From Bactericera cockerelli (Eukaryota > Arthropoda > Insecta > Hemiptera > Triozidae): a stretch of DNA of 64,000 nucleotides. Below, piece after piece: positions 10,888-22,887 of the stretch. The position numbers and the translations under genes are program-made. The notes beneath the pieces were generated by a model, which was not told where the DNA came from, did not search any database, and worked only from the letters and a program-made list of their open reading frames with translations. The DNA lies in the NCBI GenBank assembly GCA_024516035.1, contig CM044967.1, forward strand, positions 11,454,092-11,518,091. The letters are read 5' to 3'. Each line of letters opens with the position of its first letter. Positions within the stretch are counted from its first letter, which is position 1.

Positions 10888-12182
10888 AAATGAGTGTTTC
10901 ACAGCCTTCTTTATTTCGTAGCCATGAAACAGGAGCCAGTGTAGACGCTTATGGTCTGTGTTGTAGCCTGCCCATCGCGTAGTATTCCTCCTCTCTGATG
11001 GGCGAGAAGTGACACAATACTTCCCAGTTAACCTGTGAGTACACGCGCTAAAAATCCGAACGTCTGTACACGCGCGATGAAAAAAATTCTCACACCTGGT
11101 TTTGCTTTGTATTTCGTTCTGCTTGAAGAGTTATATAATATTTTTAAGATACATTAAGTTGACTTATGTATTTAAAAGATATTTAAAGTAATTTTAGCAA
11201 CTTTTTTTAAAATGGTTGCAGTTCGAACCCCTGATTTGATTTTTTTTTTTTTTTTTTTCCAAAATTTGTTCATCGTAAGCCATAGTGACATAAGTTTGTA
11301 GGGCAATTCACAGTATATCTTATAATCAAGAATATTATGTAATTATATTTGTTTAGGTACAACTTCTAAAAGCTAAAAAGAGAAACGATAAAAAAATAAA
11401 TGTACTTAGATTATACCAGGAGGTAAGTAGGTAGGTAGGTACCCATTATAGTAGGTGGAGAAAGATTACAAAGAATACTAATTATTTCAGTATCTAGCAA
11501 AAAAAGTGTAGGAAGGTACCTAACTACCTAATATTATTACAAAGAAATTTAATTAATGTTAGTTAAAAGTTTATATTTTGTTAGTTAAAAATCATTATAA
11601 TAATTATTATGGCAATAGTGAACAATCACGAATTTGGTTGGTAAACACACTAATTTTCTTTAAAAAAATATATTTCTTTATTTAAAACAATTGTTATTAT
11701 TATATTAATTAATTATTAAAACTAATTATTATAAATAATTAATTAAATTAAACTAAATAGTTAGTAACAGAAAAAAAAAAACTCTCAAAAAAAAAGTTAC
11801 GTCTGTGCACGCGCGATGAAAAAAAATCTCACATTTCAGACCGATCTGAACTTTTCGCGACGTCACGGGCAACAGAAATTGAAAATAGCTCAAGGGACTG
11901 TGGATACATCTAGATAAACATATTATCAACAGCTACTCCAGGTCCCTACAGGTTAGGACCAATATCTATCAAGTTCTAGCGTTTTTGCCGAGCGTGTGAG
12001 AATTTTTCCCTATGTGCGTGTACTCACGGGTTAAATGCTGGGTCAACACGAGCGCATCGGAAGGTATCCCTTACAAACAACTGTAACCTAAATTTAAATA
12101 CATTTTTTGTCGGCGCGGAGGTTCGAACCCGGGACCTTCCGCATGGCAAGCGAGTGCTTAACCACTGAGCTATTCGTGTGCT
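10888..12182 (-). mobile_element. SINE family D copy split by a TTAA element
   Basis: The 3' part (10888-11031) and the tRNA-like 5' part (12031-12182) are contiguous in intact copies at 50138-50373 and 61612-61925. Here they are separated by 999 bp. The head on the minus strand includes AATAGCTCAGTGGTTAAGCA and CCCGGGTTCGAACC. Confidence 0.85.
11032..12030. mobile_element. Non-autonomous piggyBac-like element, 999 bp
   Basis: It is flanked by TTAA at 11028-11031 and 12031-12034. The terminal inverted repeats are CCTGTGAGTACACGCGC on the left and CCCGTGAGTACACGCAC on the complemented right. A 34-bp subterminal motif containing CACGCGCGATGAAAAAAA is directly repeated at 11062-11095 and 11801-11834. 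The interior is AT-rich with no open frame of transposase size. TTAA duplication and CCY termini are hallmarks of the piggyBac superfamily; that assignment is inference because no transposase is present. The host sequence is a family D SINE, so the element is younger than that SINE. Confidence 0.85.
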
Positions 12183-12362
12183 CAAATGTCGGTGGATGTC
12201 TTGTTGTAAGGAGTCTAATTTACCTTAAGTCAACGACATAATATTATTATGTACAGGGTGTGCCAAAAGATTTCATTTTATAACCAAGTAAAAGCCTACA
12301 AAAAATAAGAGCCCTAATTAGGCAGAATCAATAAGAAAAAAGGCGGTTTTGGTATTATTTTC

Positions 12363-12545
12363 CAGCCGACTTCTGTGGCTCAGTGTTTAAGAGCATTGGT
12401 TACTGACCCGGAGGTTGCGGGTTCGTATCCCTGCCGGAGCGGAAAATTCTGACTTTCGTTTCCGGAATGGCAGGGGTGTAAAGGTAAAAGGCTCTGAAGT
12501 AATGCGCAAGCGGTTCCGGGGCACAATTACCTTTAAATTAATGAA
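12363..12545 (+). mobile_element. tRNA-derived SINE, family H
   Basis: The head includes TCTGTGGCTCAGTG and TTGCGGGTTCGTATCCC, followed by a body with GCGGAAAATTCTGAC and GCAAGCGGTTCCGGGGCA and a short A-rich tail. Other copies are at 50955-51130 (-) and 60137-60310 (+). Tails are poly(A)-like rather than (ATT)n. Confidence 0.8.
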
Positions 12546-13134
12546 AAAAGTATTATTTTCCAAAGGTCCCCAAGCAGTATGAGCATTCTCATCAATCTAC
12601 AATAGAATCCGGTTTTCAAATCATACGAATATATGACTCCAGGCCTGAGTGGATCAATCAATTTTATGATGTATCTCATGTATCCACTTGGATACTTAAC
12701 ACGAACTTGAATTTTCTTTGTGAGTCATTTCTGAATCTGTCTAACCGAGAAGACATCTCATTGGAATGATACACTACCAATACCAAATCTACCAATGCGA
12801 GGAAGAAACCCAACCTATACGTATACATATTTATCTATTTCGTATCTTTAATATAATTATTAATGTCTGACTCAGGTGCTAGCCACACAAGAACACAGTA
12901 TGTGCACAGAAATGAATCGTTTTTTTCGCACTTGTGATATCATAAATTGAGCATGACGTATACAGTATACCTACACTGTATACCTGTATAGTCTGTGTAC
13001 AGGGTGTTGACTTTCGAAGTGGTAGGATTTTCTATGGAACTTGGTTTTTTGGTCTGTTGTTCCTTTGGCTGACAGACGCTAAATGAAGGTTTTTTTTTTA
13101 ACCCAAAAAATAATAATAAAAGACAACCTGAGCA

Positions 13135-13302
13135 ATAACAATATCGCCTTATTTATACAGCCCGATTAAGTCCTATTATTCCAGCAGTAAGCCCAAGACG
13201 TATTATTGTGGTAAACATCTGAAATGAGAGGATAACTTGTCATGTCCCGCTGGATTTCGAACCCGCGACCTCTGGATTTACAGAGTGCCGCCTTAACCAC
13301 TG
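13135..13302 (-). mobile_element. tRNA-derived SINE, family A (head truncated)
   Basis: It matches the 4229-4433 copy from the TATCGCC tail through the B box but stops within the A-box arm at about 13302. Confidence 0.75.
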
Positions 13303-14640
13303 ATTTTCTACCACACCATAAGAGATACCATAAGAGAAATTAAATTCTCTGACGATTTAGGAATGTTTCAATATCAAAAAGATGCTTCCAAATAATTGAA
13401 AATTGGTAGCATCAACATGTTCTTATGAAACTTAAAAGGTGAAGTTACTCCAAACTCAAAGAACATAGTTACTTCAGATTGATCCGAAAGTTTTGATTTG
13501 TTCCTAATAATAGTAACAACGAAACCAACAATAGTAAAATTGAGTTTTGAAAAAAATTCTGCTTTACTTTTGAACTTGTAAGTTGATTATTTAAGTATGT
13601 CCAACGAATATCTTAAGATATCTCTACTGTTTATATGATCTTCATAGCAATTTTTACATCAGGATCTCTTTCTCAGTTGTTTTAGTAAAAATAAAATTGT
13701 TTTACCATCAAGATCTGTTGAGCCGAACGTATTTAATAAATAAGCAGATATATAAATAAAGTAGATATATAAAGTGTGCAATAACTAAGTGCGAAAAACT
13801 TTCTTCTCGAAAATGGCAAGTATGATTAGTACCTACAATCATGAGCTCATGTTATGAGCTGATAAGGAAATTTTTCATTCCGTTTGTATTTAGCGGTATG
13901 AGATTATGAGAAACACTTGTTCATTGCTCATACAGTAAAAAGCTAGTTTTGCAACGCCAAGTAAACAAGACTTGTGCTAATATCTTCATAAAATATCTAC
14001 AATTCTATACTATAAAATAGAAAATTGTTTTGATTTGAATTGTTTACAACTAAATAAATCAAAACAATAGTATTCCTAACCATGTATGTAGATATTGTAG
14101 ATCTGATCTTTCTTACATTTGGAATACTACAAGACCAATTGCATTAGCTAATGGACAGATTTAATTATGAATTTAAAGAACAAATTTATACAGTATCAAA
14201 TGGCTAATATCAATTCGGTTTTAGATTAAATCTGCCGGTTAGAGACAATGCAATCCATAATTATATTAGCGTTATTTATCACACTTTAACCCACTCTTCT
14301 GGTAGCATCGTTTGGGGACACCGAGATAAGGAATTGTCGCCATAGGCGAAAAAAATGGGTGGTGATGGTGAGCCCACTTGCTCGTTAGAGAATGAGGAAT
14401 GAGCTAAATGAGCATCATGCAACACATCCAGCAAAACTTCTCACTTTTCTTACTTTGACTATTTCTGTTTGCACATTATTGTTTCTGTTTGGACATTAAT
14501 GTTTTTTTTTTTTTTTTTTGAAAAGCCCAACCCCTCTCTGACTCTGAGATAAAGGTTTGACAAGCGTAAAGCGTATGACCCTGACAATGTTAGTTTGTGA
14601 CTCTTGCTACACGATACCAAGACTATTTTGCTTAGAGAGA
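13303..14640. other. Unassigned AT-rich stretch
   Basis: No gene, RNA or repeat family recognised. A poly(T) run lies at 14502-14519. Confidence 0.4.
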
Positions 14641-14649
14641 AAGTGCACT

Positions 14650-14895
14650 TAGACAATTTGCAAATACAATGTAACCTGCGTGGACGGTGAAGTATACTTG
14701 TATAGTACTAGATCCATTGCACACATTTGACCTGGGTTCGATCCCCAGCGGTGTAGGAATTTTTCTGCTTTGTACTTGGATGTTCGGGTCCACTCATACC
14801 TCGTGAGGAAAAATGAGTAGCTGCTTTGATGTTGAAGCAGCAACCAGTGGCAGAATCATAGGCAAAAAAATACAAGATATTGTAAATTAAAGTGG
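14650..14895 (+). mobile_element. tRNA-derived SINE, family C
   Basis: It contains a B box in GACCTGGGTTCGATCCCCAG, then AATTTTTCTGCTTTGTACTT and CTCGTGAGGAAAAATGAGTA. The same order occurs at 15089-15290, 36868-37022 (-), 51270-51362 (-, head only) and 54120-54290. Confidence 0.75.
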
Positions 14896-15088
14896 TAAAG
14901 TCCAAATGATTCCGCGCTACCACTAAAATTGTGACGTAATAACACAAAGAAAAAGCATTATTATTATTATAGTACTAGATCTGCAAGCTGCTCAGCAGAG
15001 CTTATACTAGGTTTTAGGGCCAAAATATAAAATAAGATTATGTACAAGAAAGATAAGTCAGACTGTCCCTAAGTTTGACTTTCGAAGT

Positions 15089-15290
15089 AGTTACTGTGGC
15101 TGAGTGATGTAGCAGACCGTAGAGTACTAGGCTTGCACGCAAGGTGACCTGGGTTGAATACCCAACAGGACAGGATTTTTTCTGATCTGTACCTGGATGG
15201 CTGGAGTCCATATACCACGTGAGGAAAAATGAGTATCGTTACTGTATGAGAAACGAACAGTGGCATACCGTCAGATAATAAAGAAAATAA
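15089..15290 (+). mobile_element. tRNA-derived SINE, family C
   Basis: A diverged copy with GACCTGGGTTGAATACCCAA as the B-box region, followed by the CACGTGAGGAAAAATGAGTA motif. Confidence 0.7.
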
Positions 15291-15300
15291 TGTAATTTGT

Positions 15301-15500
15301 TGCACTGGTAGTCAAGTGGTTAAGGCGCTAGTTGGTAATCCAGGTGGCGAATCCCACCCAGTGCATGAATTTTTCCTCATTAATTCGAGTTTGTGACCAC
15401 ATTATAATAAGACTCTGAGGTTAGGTGGTAGAAAATGCTTTGAGCATTAACCTCGCCTGGTGGTTACCTTCCACTAAAGAGTGTTATTATTGTAATTTGA
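15301..15500 (+). mobile_element. tRNA-derived SINE, family B
   Basis: It begins TGCACTGGTAGTCAAGTGG, has GAATCCCACCCAGTGCATGA, a body with AGACTCTGAGGTTAGGTGG and GCCTGGTGGTTACC, and an (ATT)n tail. It abuts the family C copy on its left. Other copies are at 18893-19100 and 58191-58405. Confidence 0.85.
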
Positions 15501-15527
15501 AAAGCGAGAGTCTTACTAATACAGAAA

Positions 15528-15560
15528 AATGCCTCTTCACAAAAAATGTGAAGAGGCATT
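15528..15560. repeat. Perfect 14-bp hairpin
   Basis: AATGCCTCTTCACA, a loop of five A, then TGTGAAGAGGCATT. No T-tract follows it, and a role as a terminator would not make sense in this genome. Confidence 0.85.
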
Positions 15561-15824
15561 GAGCTTCAGTCTTACCCACAAATAAATCATACAAAAATTT
15601 TAAGTAGCAGTTTCAACCAACCACAGGGCATTACAGTCCGACTTGAGGGACGGTGTTCCCTATCCTTGTGATGATCCTTTTTTAGGTATAATTTTGGCCT
15701 TTATTCTGGTTGACCTAGGATTAAAATATAGAGTGAGCCATTTTTTATTTGTTTACCCTATTTGTTTTTGTATTGAAACTAGAATGGCCACTATCGATGG
15801 CGCGTTGAATGCACCGGTTCTCGT

Positions 15825-15998
15825 AGGATCACCAAAGTTAAGCAACGTCCAGCGAGGTAAAGACTTCGTGATGCTGGCATTCCGGCCCAACCCAGGCTGG
15901 GTGAGGTCAATGTGGGTAGCTGGTTTGTAAGTTTCCTGCGAATGGAGGGTAAAACCCCCGTCGTGTATGGCCATGCAGTTGAAAAACGACGTTAAACT
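15825..15998 (+). mobile_element. SINE family F, 3' portion
   Basis: It carries GGCCCAACCCAGGCTGGGT, TGTGGGTAGCTGG and GAATGGAGGGTAAAACCCCC, then an A-run. It matches the minus-strand copy at 55428-55636, where a tRNA-like head is also present, and a fragment near 59965-60040. Confidence 0.65.
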
Positions 15999-16017
15999 CT
16001 AAAAAAAAAAAAAAAAA

Positions 16018-16459
16018 AGAATGAGTCACAAATATTTGCAATCGATTGCATATTTGTGAAACAGAGACTCTGCAAATTTGTTCTCTCAATGATAGACGAT
16101 GTCGCGCAGGTGGCGTCCACGAGAGCGGATGGCGCTGTGCTCTCGTTTTTCAGCATTTTCCAATATTTAACTCGGTGCATCATGTTAAAAAGCTGTTATT
16201 TCTAGTCTGATGTTGTGTTTCTAGGCTTTCAGGGTTTTTGGCTATTCGCAAAGACCTTAGATTTCAAGGAAATCCACAAAAAGAAGTCTGTCAAGTCGGG
16301 CGATCGCGAAAATAGTCAGATACACCGAGGAAAGTAAAATGCTGAAAAATAAGAGCTCTGCCCCATGCCACCTCTTGTGGAAGCTATCTGCGCGAAAAAT
16401 TTGCAGGGCCTCTACCTCACGAATATGCAATCCACTGCAAATAATTGTGATTCATTCTA
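16018..16459. mobile_element. MITE with 40-bp terminal inverted repeats
   Basis: The left end GAATGAGTCACAAATATTTG continues to GATTGCATATTTGTG. It pairs with the right end CACGAATATGCAATC continuing to TGATTCATTC. The interior of about 360 bp is non-coding, with GC-richer patches (GGTGGCGTCCACGAG). Confidence 0.75.
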
Positions 16460-17430
16460 GTTTTCTTTCAAAAACAATAGGTTGAACAAAGATGACCCAC
16501 CCTGTACCTCAAATTTACCTTATTTATACTGCCCGAACAGGACTTTGAAGTATCTGATTCCCATCAATTCTTTGGTTAATAACCTCAGTTATCCCTGCAC
16601 GGACTTTGGAACTCCCTGGACTTCTGAATCTCTATCCTGTTCATCAAACGAGGACTTTGAATAGAAAAATTAATGAGCAGGTAATAAAGTACCGCTAATA
16701 TGAAAGCTAAAAGGTTATTCGTAAATGGTTGTTAAAATCAAAGGCCCACAGACTTATGAAGTACCATCGAATTTCATTTGCAGAGCTGGCGAAAAAGTTG
16801 TAGAAGAAATAGAAAGATTCAGCAAATAGCCAATGATACCACATACTCGGCATTCTTCAAAGTGCTTTAGCAGCAGCTAACTAAAAATAATTTTCCAAGT
16901 TCAGAAACCAAGATACCTACCAAACTTAACGAGGAGCCATACAGCAGCGGAGAGCAATGTAAATAAAGTAAATAAAACGCTTTCTTCAAGCGAGTTATAG
17001 TAGAAATAGGTAATTTCTAAGAACACCTGTAAAATATTGCAAACCTGAAGGATTTGTTGCCTGGTAATAAAATATTAAATCCAGTCGCTCTGTTGTAGAT
17101 CTGATCTTTTATTTCCACTTTCCTCTCTTCTAAAGTGAAAATTGAAAAACACAAAATAACAAAGTGACGAAACAACACATTTCTAACAATGGCTTAGGAA
17201 GCATCACTGCACAAAAAGGAAACAATGAAAGAATAATAATAATAATATTTACATGATGGATGGTGTAAATAAAAAACACACTACATGATCCGATCCGATT
17301 TATTGACTCTCACTTAAGATTGATAGAAAAAATATTAATGTATCGTTTTGAATTTATTTTAAAGCGATCCTATTTCCACGGGGTGAAATATTAAATTTAT
17401 TGGAGCACTTTCTAAAGCAGTTTTAACAAC
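16460..17430. other. Unassigned sequence
   Basis: No splice-bounded coding block recognised. The open frame at 16482-16664 resembles nothing known to me. Confidence 0.35.
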
Positions 17431-17432
17431 GT

Positions 17433-17843
17433 TTGCAAAACTTCACATTTAAAATTAAAAGACTGTTCCCTAGCACGAACCCACGACTCGCTCGAACCCT
17501 TCACGCGAGCAGAGCTGGCTCAAAACTAACCTGTTTAACGGTTCCAAGAGGTATGCAAGCTAACCGGCAACCTCTAGAATTCAGAGCGGTGCTTAGTACA
17601 GAGCGAAGTGAACGGTTGAACCTGGAGTACCTACAAGCAAAAGAGAATGTTGGAAATGGAAGATCTGGAAATTACATTCTAGAACCGGCAGCGGTCTATA
17701 AACCACGTGTCCAGGATCTGGATGGTGCTGGAGTTTCCAGGGCCTCATTCCAGAATGCACTCTCAAAATATCCAAATCTCCCGTTCAATATCTCAAAAGT
17801 AGTTGATATTACAACTGATATAAACAAACACATCATTTATTAG
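17433..17843 (+). other. 136-codon open frame, coding status doubtful
   Basis: The longest open frame on the left side of the window, in a GC-richer patch (17480-17780). The peptide shows no recognised domain, signal or repeat. No consensus splice sites bracket it, and the opposite strand is also open over 60 codons. It could be an exon of an unrecognised gene or the remnant of a repeat. Confidence 0.2.
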
Positions 17844-18489
17844 AACGAAATTGACGGTTGAAAGGAGATTAAAATTGGGATGAGGCGCTCGGAAATCCAT
17901 ACCTTTTTTTTAGAGCAGTCATCACTCATCATATCAAAACAACGCTTTATTTTAAATTTTTACTAGACTATAATACTATAATATTTATTTAATAGCAAAG
18001 TTGTAACCTATCTTACGGCACGGCGATTTTACAGAGGCAAGGTTTGTTGTGAGTTTAAAGTATATCTTGTTGTTTGACGGAGATTTCGATTATTAGAATA
18101 CCTAGTAAGAATTTTGAACTTTTGGTCTTCGAACCTAGTCACTGTGTTAGTTACTTTTGTTTCGCCAAATTTGTACCTAGGTTTTTTGAAAGTCTATGAG
18201 GTCAGATGTGACAAAGTTGCTCCTCCATGCTTTATTTAAGTTATGGCTATGATTAATCTGCTCAAAACAACCTTCTATTAATATTTCATCTAAATAATCT
18301 TTCCATATACCTACACGATCTTGAGGCCCTACGTCCCTCTCGGGATTACAGGACATTAGTCAGTAAGTCATACCTCCACGATCTGGTACCCTTTGTCATC
18401 TTGGCAACTACTGGTGAGCAGGAAGGCGGCTAACAAGCATTTCTCTCTCAGCTTAGAGGTCAAGGCGTCGCGCGTTGGTCTTAAAGTCT

Positions 18490-18690
18490 GTCCCGGTAGC
18501 TCAGTGGTAAAGGCGGCACTCTGTGAATCCAGAGATTCCAGATGTCGTGGGTTCGAAACCCAGCCGGGACATGACAAGTTATCCTCCCATTTGGGATTTT
18601 TACCACATAATAATATGTCTTGGGCTTACTACTGGAATAATGGGACTTTAGTCTTAATCGGGCAGTATAAAGGCGATATTATTATTATTT
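18490..18690 (+). mobile_element. tRNA-derived SINE, family A (best preserved)
   Basis: The tRNA-like head runs GTCCCGGTAGCTCAGTGG to CCCAGCCGGGAC with a seven-base acceptor pairing. It is followed by the family body and an (ATT)n tail. The anticodon arm is irregular and the body follows without a terminator, so this is a SINE, not a functional tRNA gene. Confidence 0.9.
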
Positions 18691-18727
18691 AAGTAGTTGT
18701 GCCCCGGAACAGCTTTCGCAGTATTTC

Positions 18728-18890
18728 AGGGCGCGTCGGTCTGGTAATCTAGAGGTCGCAGGTTCAAAACCCAGTCGTACATCACATATTATCCTCCCAT
18801 TTGGATTTTGGCTACATAATAATATGTTTTGGTCTTACTGTTGGAATATTGGGACTTATTAGTCCTACTCGGGCAGTAGAAATTTAATAA
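18728..18890 (+). mobile_element. SINE family A, diverged copy
   Basis: It retains GGTTCAAAACCCAGTCG, TTATCCTCCCATTTGG and GGCAGTAG. It is immediately followed by a family B SINE. Confidence 0.7.
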
Positions 18891-18892
18891 GG

Positions 18893-19100
18893 TGCACTGG
18901 TAGTCAAGTGGTTAACGCGCTAGTCTGGTAATCCAGGTAGCGTAGGGATCCGTTGGTTCGAATCCACTCAGTGCACGAATTTTTCCTCATTAATTTGAGT
19001 TTGTGACCACATAATAATAAGACTCTGAGGGTTAGGTGGTAGAAAATGCTTTGAGAATTAACCTCGCCTGGTGGTTACTTCACTAGAGTATTTTTATTAT
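18893..19100 (+). mobile_element. tRNA-derived SINE, family B
   Basis: Near-identical in layout to the copy at 15301-15500, with the extra bases GCGTAGGGATCC in the head. It forms a three-SINE array with 18490-18890. Confidence 0.85.
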
Positions 19101-19109
19101 TAATAAGGC

Positions 19110-20805
19110 GATACTATCATATTTTTCAGGTGTGCTCATATAGTTTGTGAAGTGCTGGGTAACAGGAGAGGTATCCACATCCGCCGAACATAGGGAGCTT
19201 AGTATCCAAGAGGCATTGGTCTTGGAGAATGTTTATAAGTCGCCGCTGAATACTAAGTAGAGATGTGCAAGCATGGGTTTAGCGTAAATATAGAGTGGCT
19301 TTTATGAATTGTGAATTTTTATGAATCTTTTAATGTATCTATTAAGAAAGAGAGAGAGAGAGAGAGAGAAAAAAAAGAGACTTCCATTTCTATACAATTA
19401 AGGCTAAAAAGACTACCAAATTTTAATAATTTCAACATTCGTTCGAAGTTATTGAGGAACTGACACAACAGAGTCAATCAAGCTTCCATAAAATGACTAT
19501 ATATTTTCCCCTCTCTTATTCCAATCTTAAATTTGTGATAAAATTTTTAGCAGGTATTTTTTTTACAATCATTAAAGAGGACATATTTCGTCAGACCAAA
19601 AGAAAACTAAAATATTGGCTGCTAGCTAGCTAGCCATCGGCCGCTGAAATATTAAGACACGAGTTTCATTTGCTGAACGAGCTGACACTACGAGGCTTTG
19701 AAATTGAGAGATAACCTATCAAGTGCTAATCTCGCTGGGCGTTGCTTAACTGCAACGATCTTACGAGAACTGGAGTTTTATACAAGCCATTGAGGCAGAT
19801 TACAGATTCTTTTGCTGGATTGGATGGGCGAAAATGAGCGCACTGCAGCGCTCAATTTTAAGTGGATAGAACTAAATGAAAATCAATAGAACAGTTTTTG
19901 ATTAAATTGCCGATTTTTTCTATAGAAAATAGAAACCCATATTGAAGAGCCTATTAATATTCATTAAGGTTTAAATATTTTTTCAAGATCAAGTGGAATA
20001 ATGAATAGGAAATACACCTTATAGGTAATAGAAAGTAAAAATAATAGAAATCCTTAAAGAAGAAATAAAATCACAAATGGCGGGTATTAACTTTTTATTA
20101 ATTTATTTTTTCTCTAAAATGTACAAAATATTTATAAATGATATCAAATAAAATTTCAAGGAACGTGAAACTATAGGATTAATCTAACTCAATTGGTTCG
20201 AAAGAAACAAAAAGAAGAATAAAAAAAAAAAAATATACGGATAAAATTATAAATGTTTAAATAATATTTTTTAGAAACATTCAAGCAGTTCCTAGCAAAT
20301 ACTTACTAGTTGAATATGAACAATTGATAAATTTCTAAGAGGCAGTTCATATCTCATAGAGGGGCTTCATTCTTAATATGAATGTTCTTAAAGTCTCGAA
20401 TAATTTACCACTTGAGCATTTAAAAGTGTAATTTTCGACACTAACTTTGGACACAAGGCGTTTATTTGTTCTACTCTAATACACTTACGTAGTCAATAAA
20501 ATTCTATTCAAATTCGCTGTTAAAATCAAGTAAAGTTAAAATGATACACATAAGAAAAACATTTCTGTATTTGTTTGGAGTATTTTGTTCTGTTAGTTTA
20601 GAGAGATAAACAAAGGTATGGACAAAAAAATTGAGCATTGAAAGGATAATCAATAAGAATTTCTTCAACTAGTGACTGAGAAAAATCTAAAGATGCCAAA
20701 TAGAATACAGAACTATTATTTTTAAAGACGTACATGAAAAAAGAGAGCAAACACTTGATAATGCAAGATTTAGTACCTACCATGTGTAATATGTAAATGA
20801 TGGTA

Positions 20806-20838
<33 letters not shown>

Positions 20839-21880
20839 ATGGCAATAGACCAGCAATAACATTATTCGCTTTTACTATTAATTCAATAATGCTCCTAATT
20901 ATTAAATTAAAATAATATAAATATTCGAAATTAAAAATAATAATAAGTAGTAAAACTATAATAATATGTAGTAGAGGTAATAAAATTATGATAAATTTAA
21001 ATAAAAGATACCTACAGCTACCTCCTTACTAGACCGCGCGGCGCAGCGGGTAGATTTGAAAATAGCTGTCAGTTAGGACTTGCATAAGACGAATGAGCAT
21101 TGACAAATGCCACTGATATAGTTACATCAACTACATGAAAAAAAGTCCAAATAAAAACTCTTGACATTGCGGACTTCTAAAGAAATCAAATGAAGAAGAA
21201 AATGAATCTTTTCGCGAATGCTCTCTTGTAATTGGTTTCAATTAAATTTTGTAACTACTAAATCACTGCTTGATTTCCATTACTCAAGAGATGTAGCCTG
21301 AAACAATAGTTTCTTTAATCTTTTTATAAAAAAAACAATACAAAGAAAGTTTAATAAATCAAAATACACATTTAAACTCTAACCTTTATGATATCAGGAT
21401 CACAAATTGTTAAAAATTGACTTCAAACTATAAACTAGAAACGAATAAATTTCCGTGGTAGATATTATTGAATAAATCAATCTAATACTATGCTAACTAT
21501 GCAATTTGAAAGACAGGTATAAAAATGGAGGAAGAAAAAAAATATATAAGAAAATCCTTTTAGTAAAAATTACAGTGGTAGTTAGTTTTTAAAGTGACAA
21601 CGTGAATTTCAACACACAGTGTTTAAAAACAAGTTATGAAATGGGTGTGTGCAATGAATGGATCGAAATTGGCAAAATTAAAAGATGAGCTGGGACACTT
21701 ATACTTTATAGGCGTTACACAATGGAACACTGACAGAGATTACTATGGCACAATCTTTAAAAATGAGTCACTTGTTTTCATTGAATACAACTGAACTTGT
21801 AGAACCAAGTTAATTCTTATAATAATTATCATTTCAAGTTACTATGAAATGAATAACATATTTTAAGAAGATTTACATTT
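19110..21880. other. Long AT-rich stretch without a recognised gene
   Basis: Contains a (GA)n tract at about 19348-19378, A-runs near 20220 and 20810-20836, and otherwise unique AT-rich sequence. No exon-like block is visible on either strand. Confidence 0.4.
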
Positions 21881-21883
21881 TAA

Positions 21884-22163
21884 CACGTTCGTTACCGAAC
21901 GGCCATATGTGGATGTTTTTGTGTTTTTCTTTGGGACCGAAACACACATGTGGCCGTTATCAAAATTTTAACGAGGGACCGGACATCCATATATGGCCTT
22001 TTTGAGGTAGGTTGTTAGTATTAGAACAGATATTGGATCGATTCTTGTACAAATACGATGCCAAATATGCAAAAAAAATCATTTTGGTACCCAGGATGCA
22101 ACAGCGACTTTACCGCCTGGTCCCTACGTAAAACTTGAAAAAATTGGCTTGGTAACGAACGTG
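21884..22163. mobile_element. TTAA-flanked MITE, 280 bp
   Basis: TTAA lies at 21880-21883 and 22164-22167. The inverted ends are CACGTTCGTTACC, perfect over 13 bp. Inside are three palindromic cores (CCATATGTGG at 21903, ACACATGTGG at 21944, CCATATATGG at 21987) spaced 41-43 bp. Non-coding. Confidence 0.85.
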
Positions 22164-22887
22164 TTAAGAGAAGGAAAAACAGAAGGCAGATAATTCTCAT
22201 AAAATATGAATGAATAAATCATCATGTGGTTCAATTTGAAATTAGAACAGAACCCATTAGAAAACTGGAATAGCAATAATAATTGATGACGATCAATTAC
22301 TTAATTACAAGCTTTGTAGTTACCTATGCCAAAAAACCGAGTTTTTTGGTTCAAATTACCCGGTCACTATCTCTTTGTTTTGGAGGACCGCTTGAGTAAG
22401 AAGCTTGAATAAAAATAATGATTAAAAAAATGATAAAAAATTCATTTCCAATATGGAACCAGACATGACAAATTCCATAATAACGAAAAAGAACAATATA
22501 ATTTTTTGACAAAATGTTATTTTGAAGTTGGGTGATTTAATTACCACGGCAACAAGAATATTGATGAACACACAAAATTGGCTGTAAATTAATTATTAAT
22601 CTATAATGTTTTCCAAAAGAATCAAATTAATCGTCTTCTAGCTCTAGAGTGTTTACGTAGACGCATAGAGATACGAGTAATATAGCACATTCATAATATA
22701 AACATTAAAAGGGTCAAAGATTATACTCGATCCATACAAACCTAATAGAAAAAAAACTGATGGCAGTCTATGTATGGTATTCTTCCAAGAAACTTCAGCT
22801 TTTGCAAACTTTTCTCAAGTACAAAGATCAATGTAGCAGTATTGCTAAGAACTATATGGAAGATTAAAATAATAATTATGAAACTAT

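Noticed and set aside
12115..12182. tRNA gene on the minus strand
   Set aside because: It is the head of the family D SINE, identical in layout to 50300-50373.
18490..18570. Functional tRNA gene
   Set aside because: The cloverleaf-like head is followed by a conserved SINE body repeated at several other loci, and the anticodon arm is irregular.
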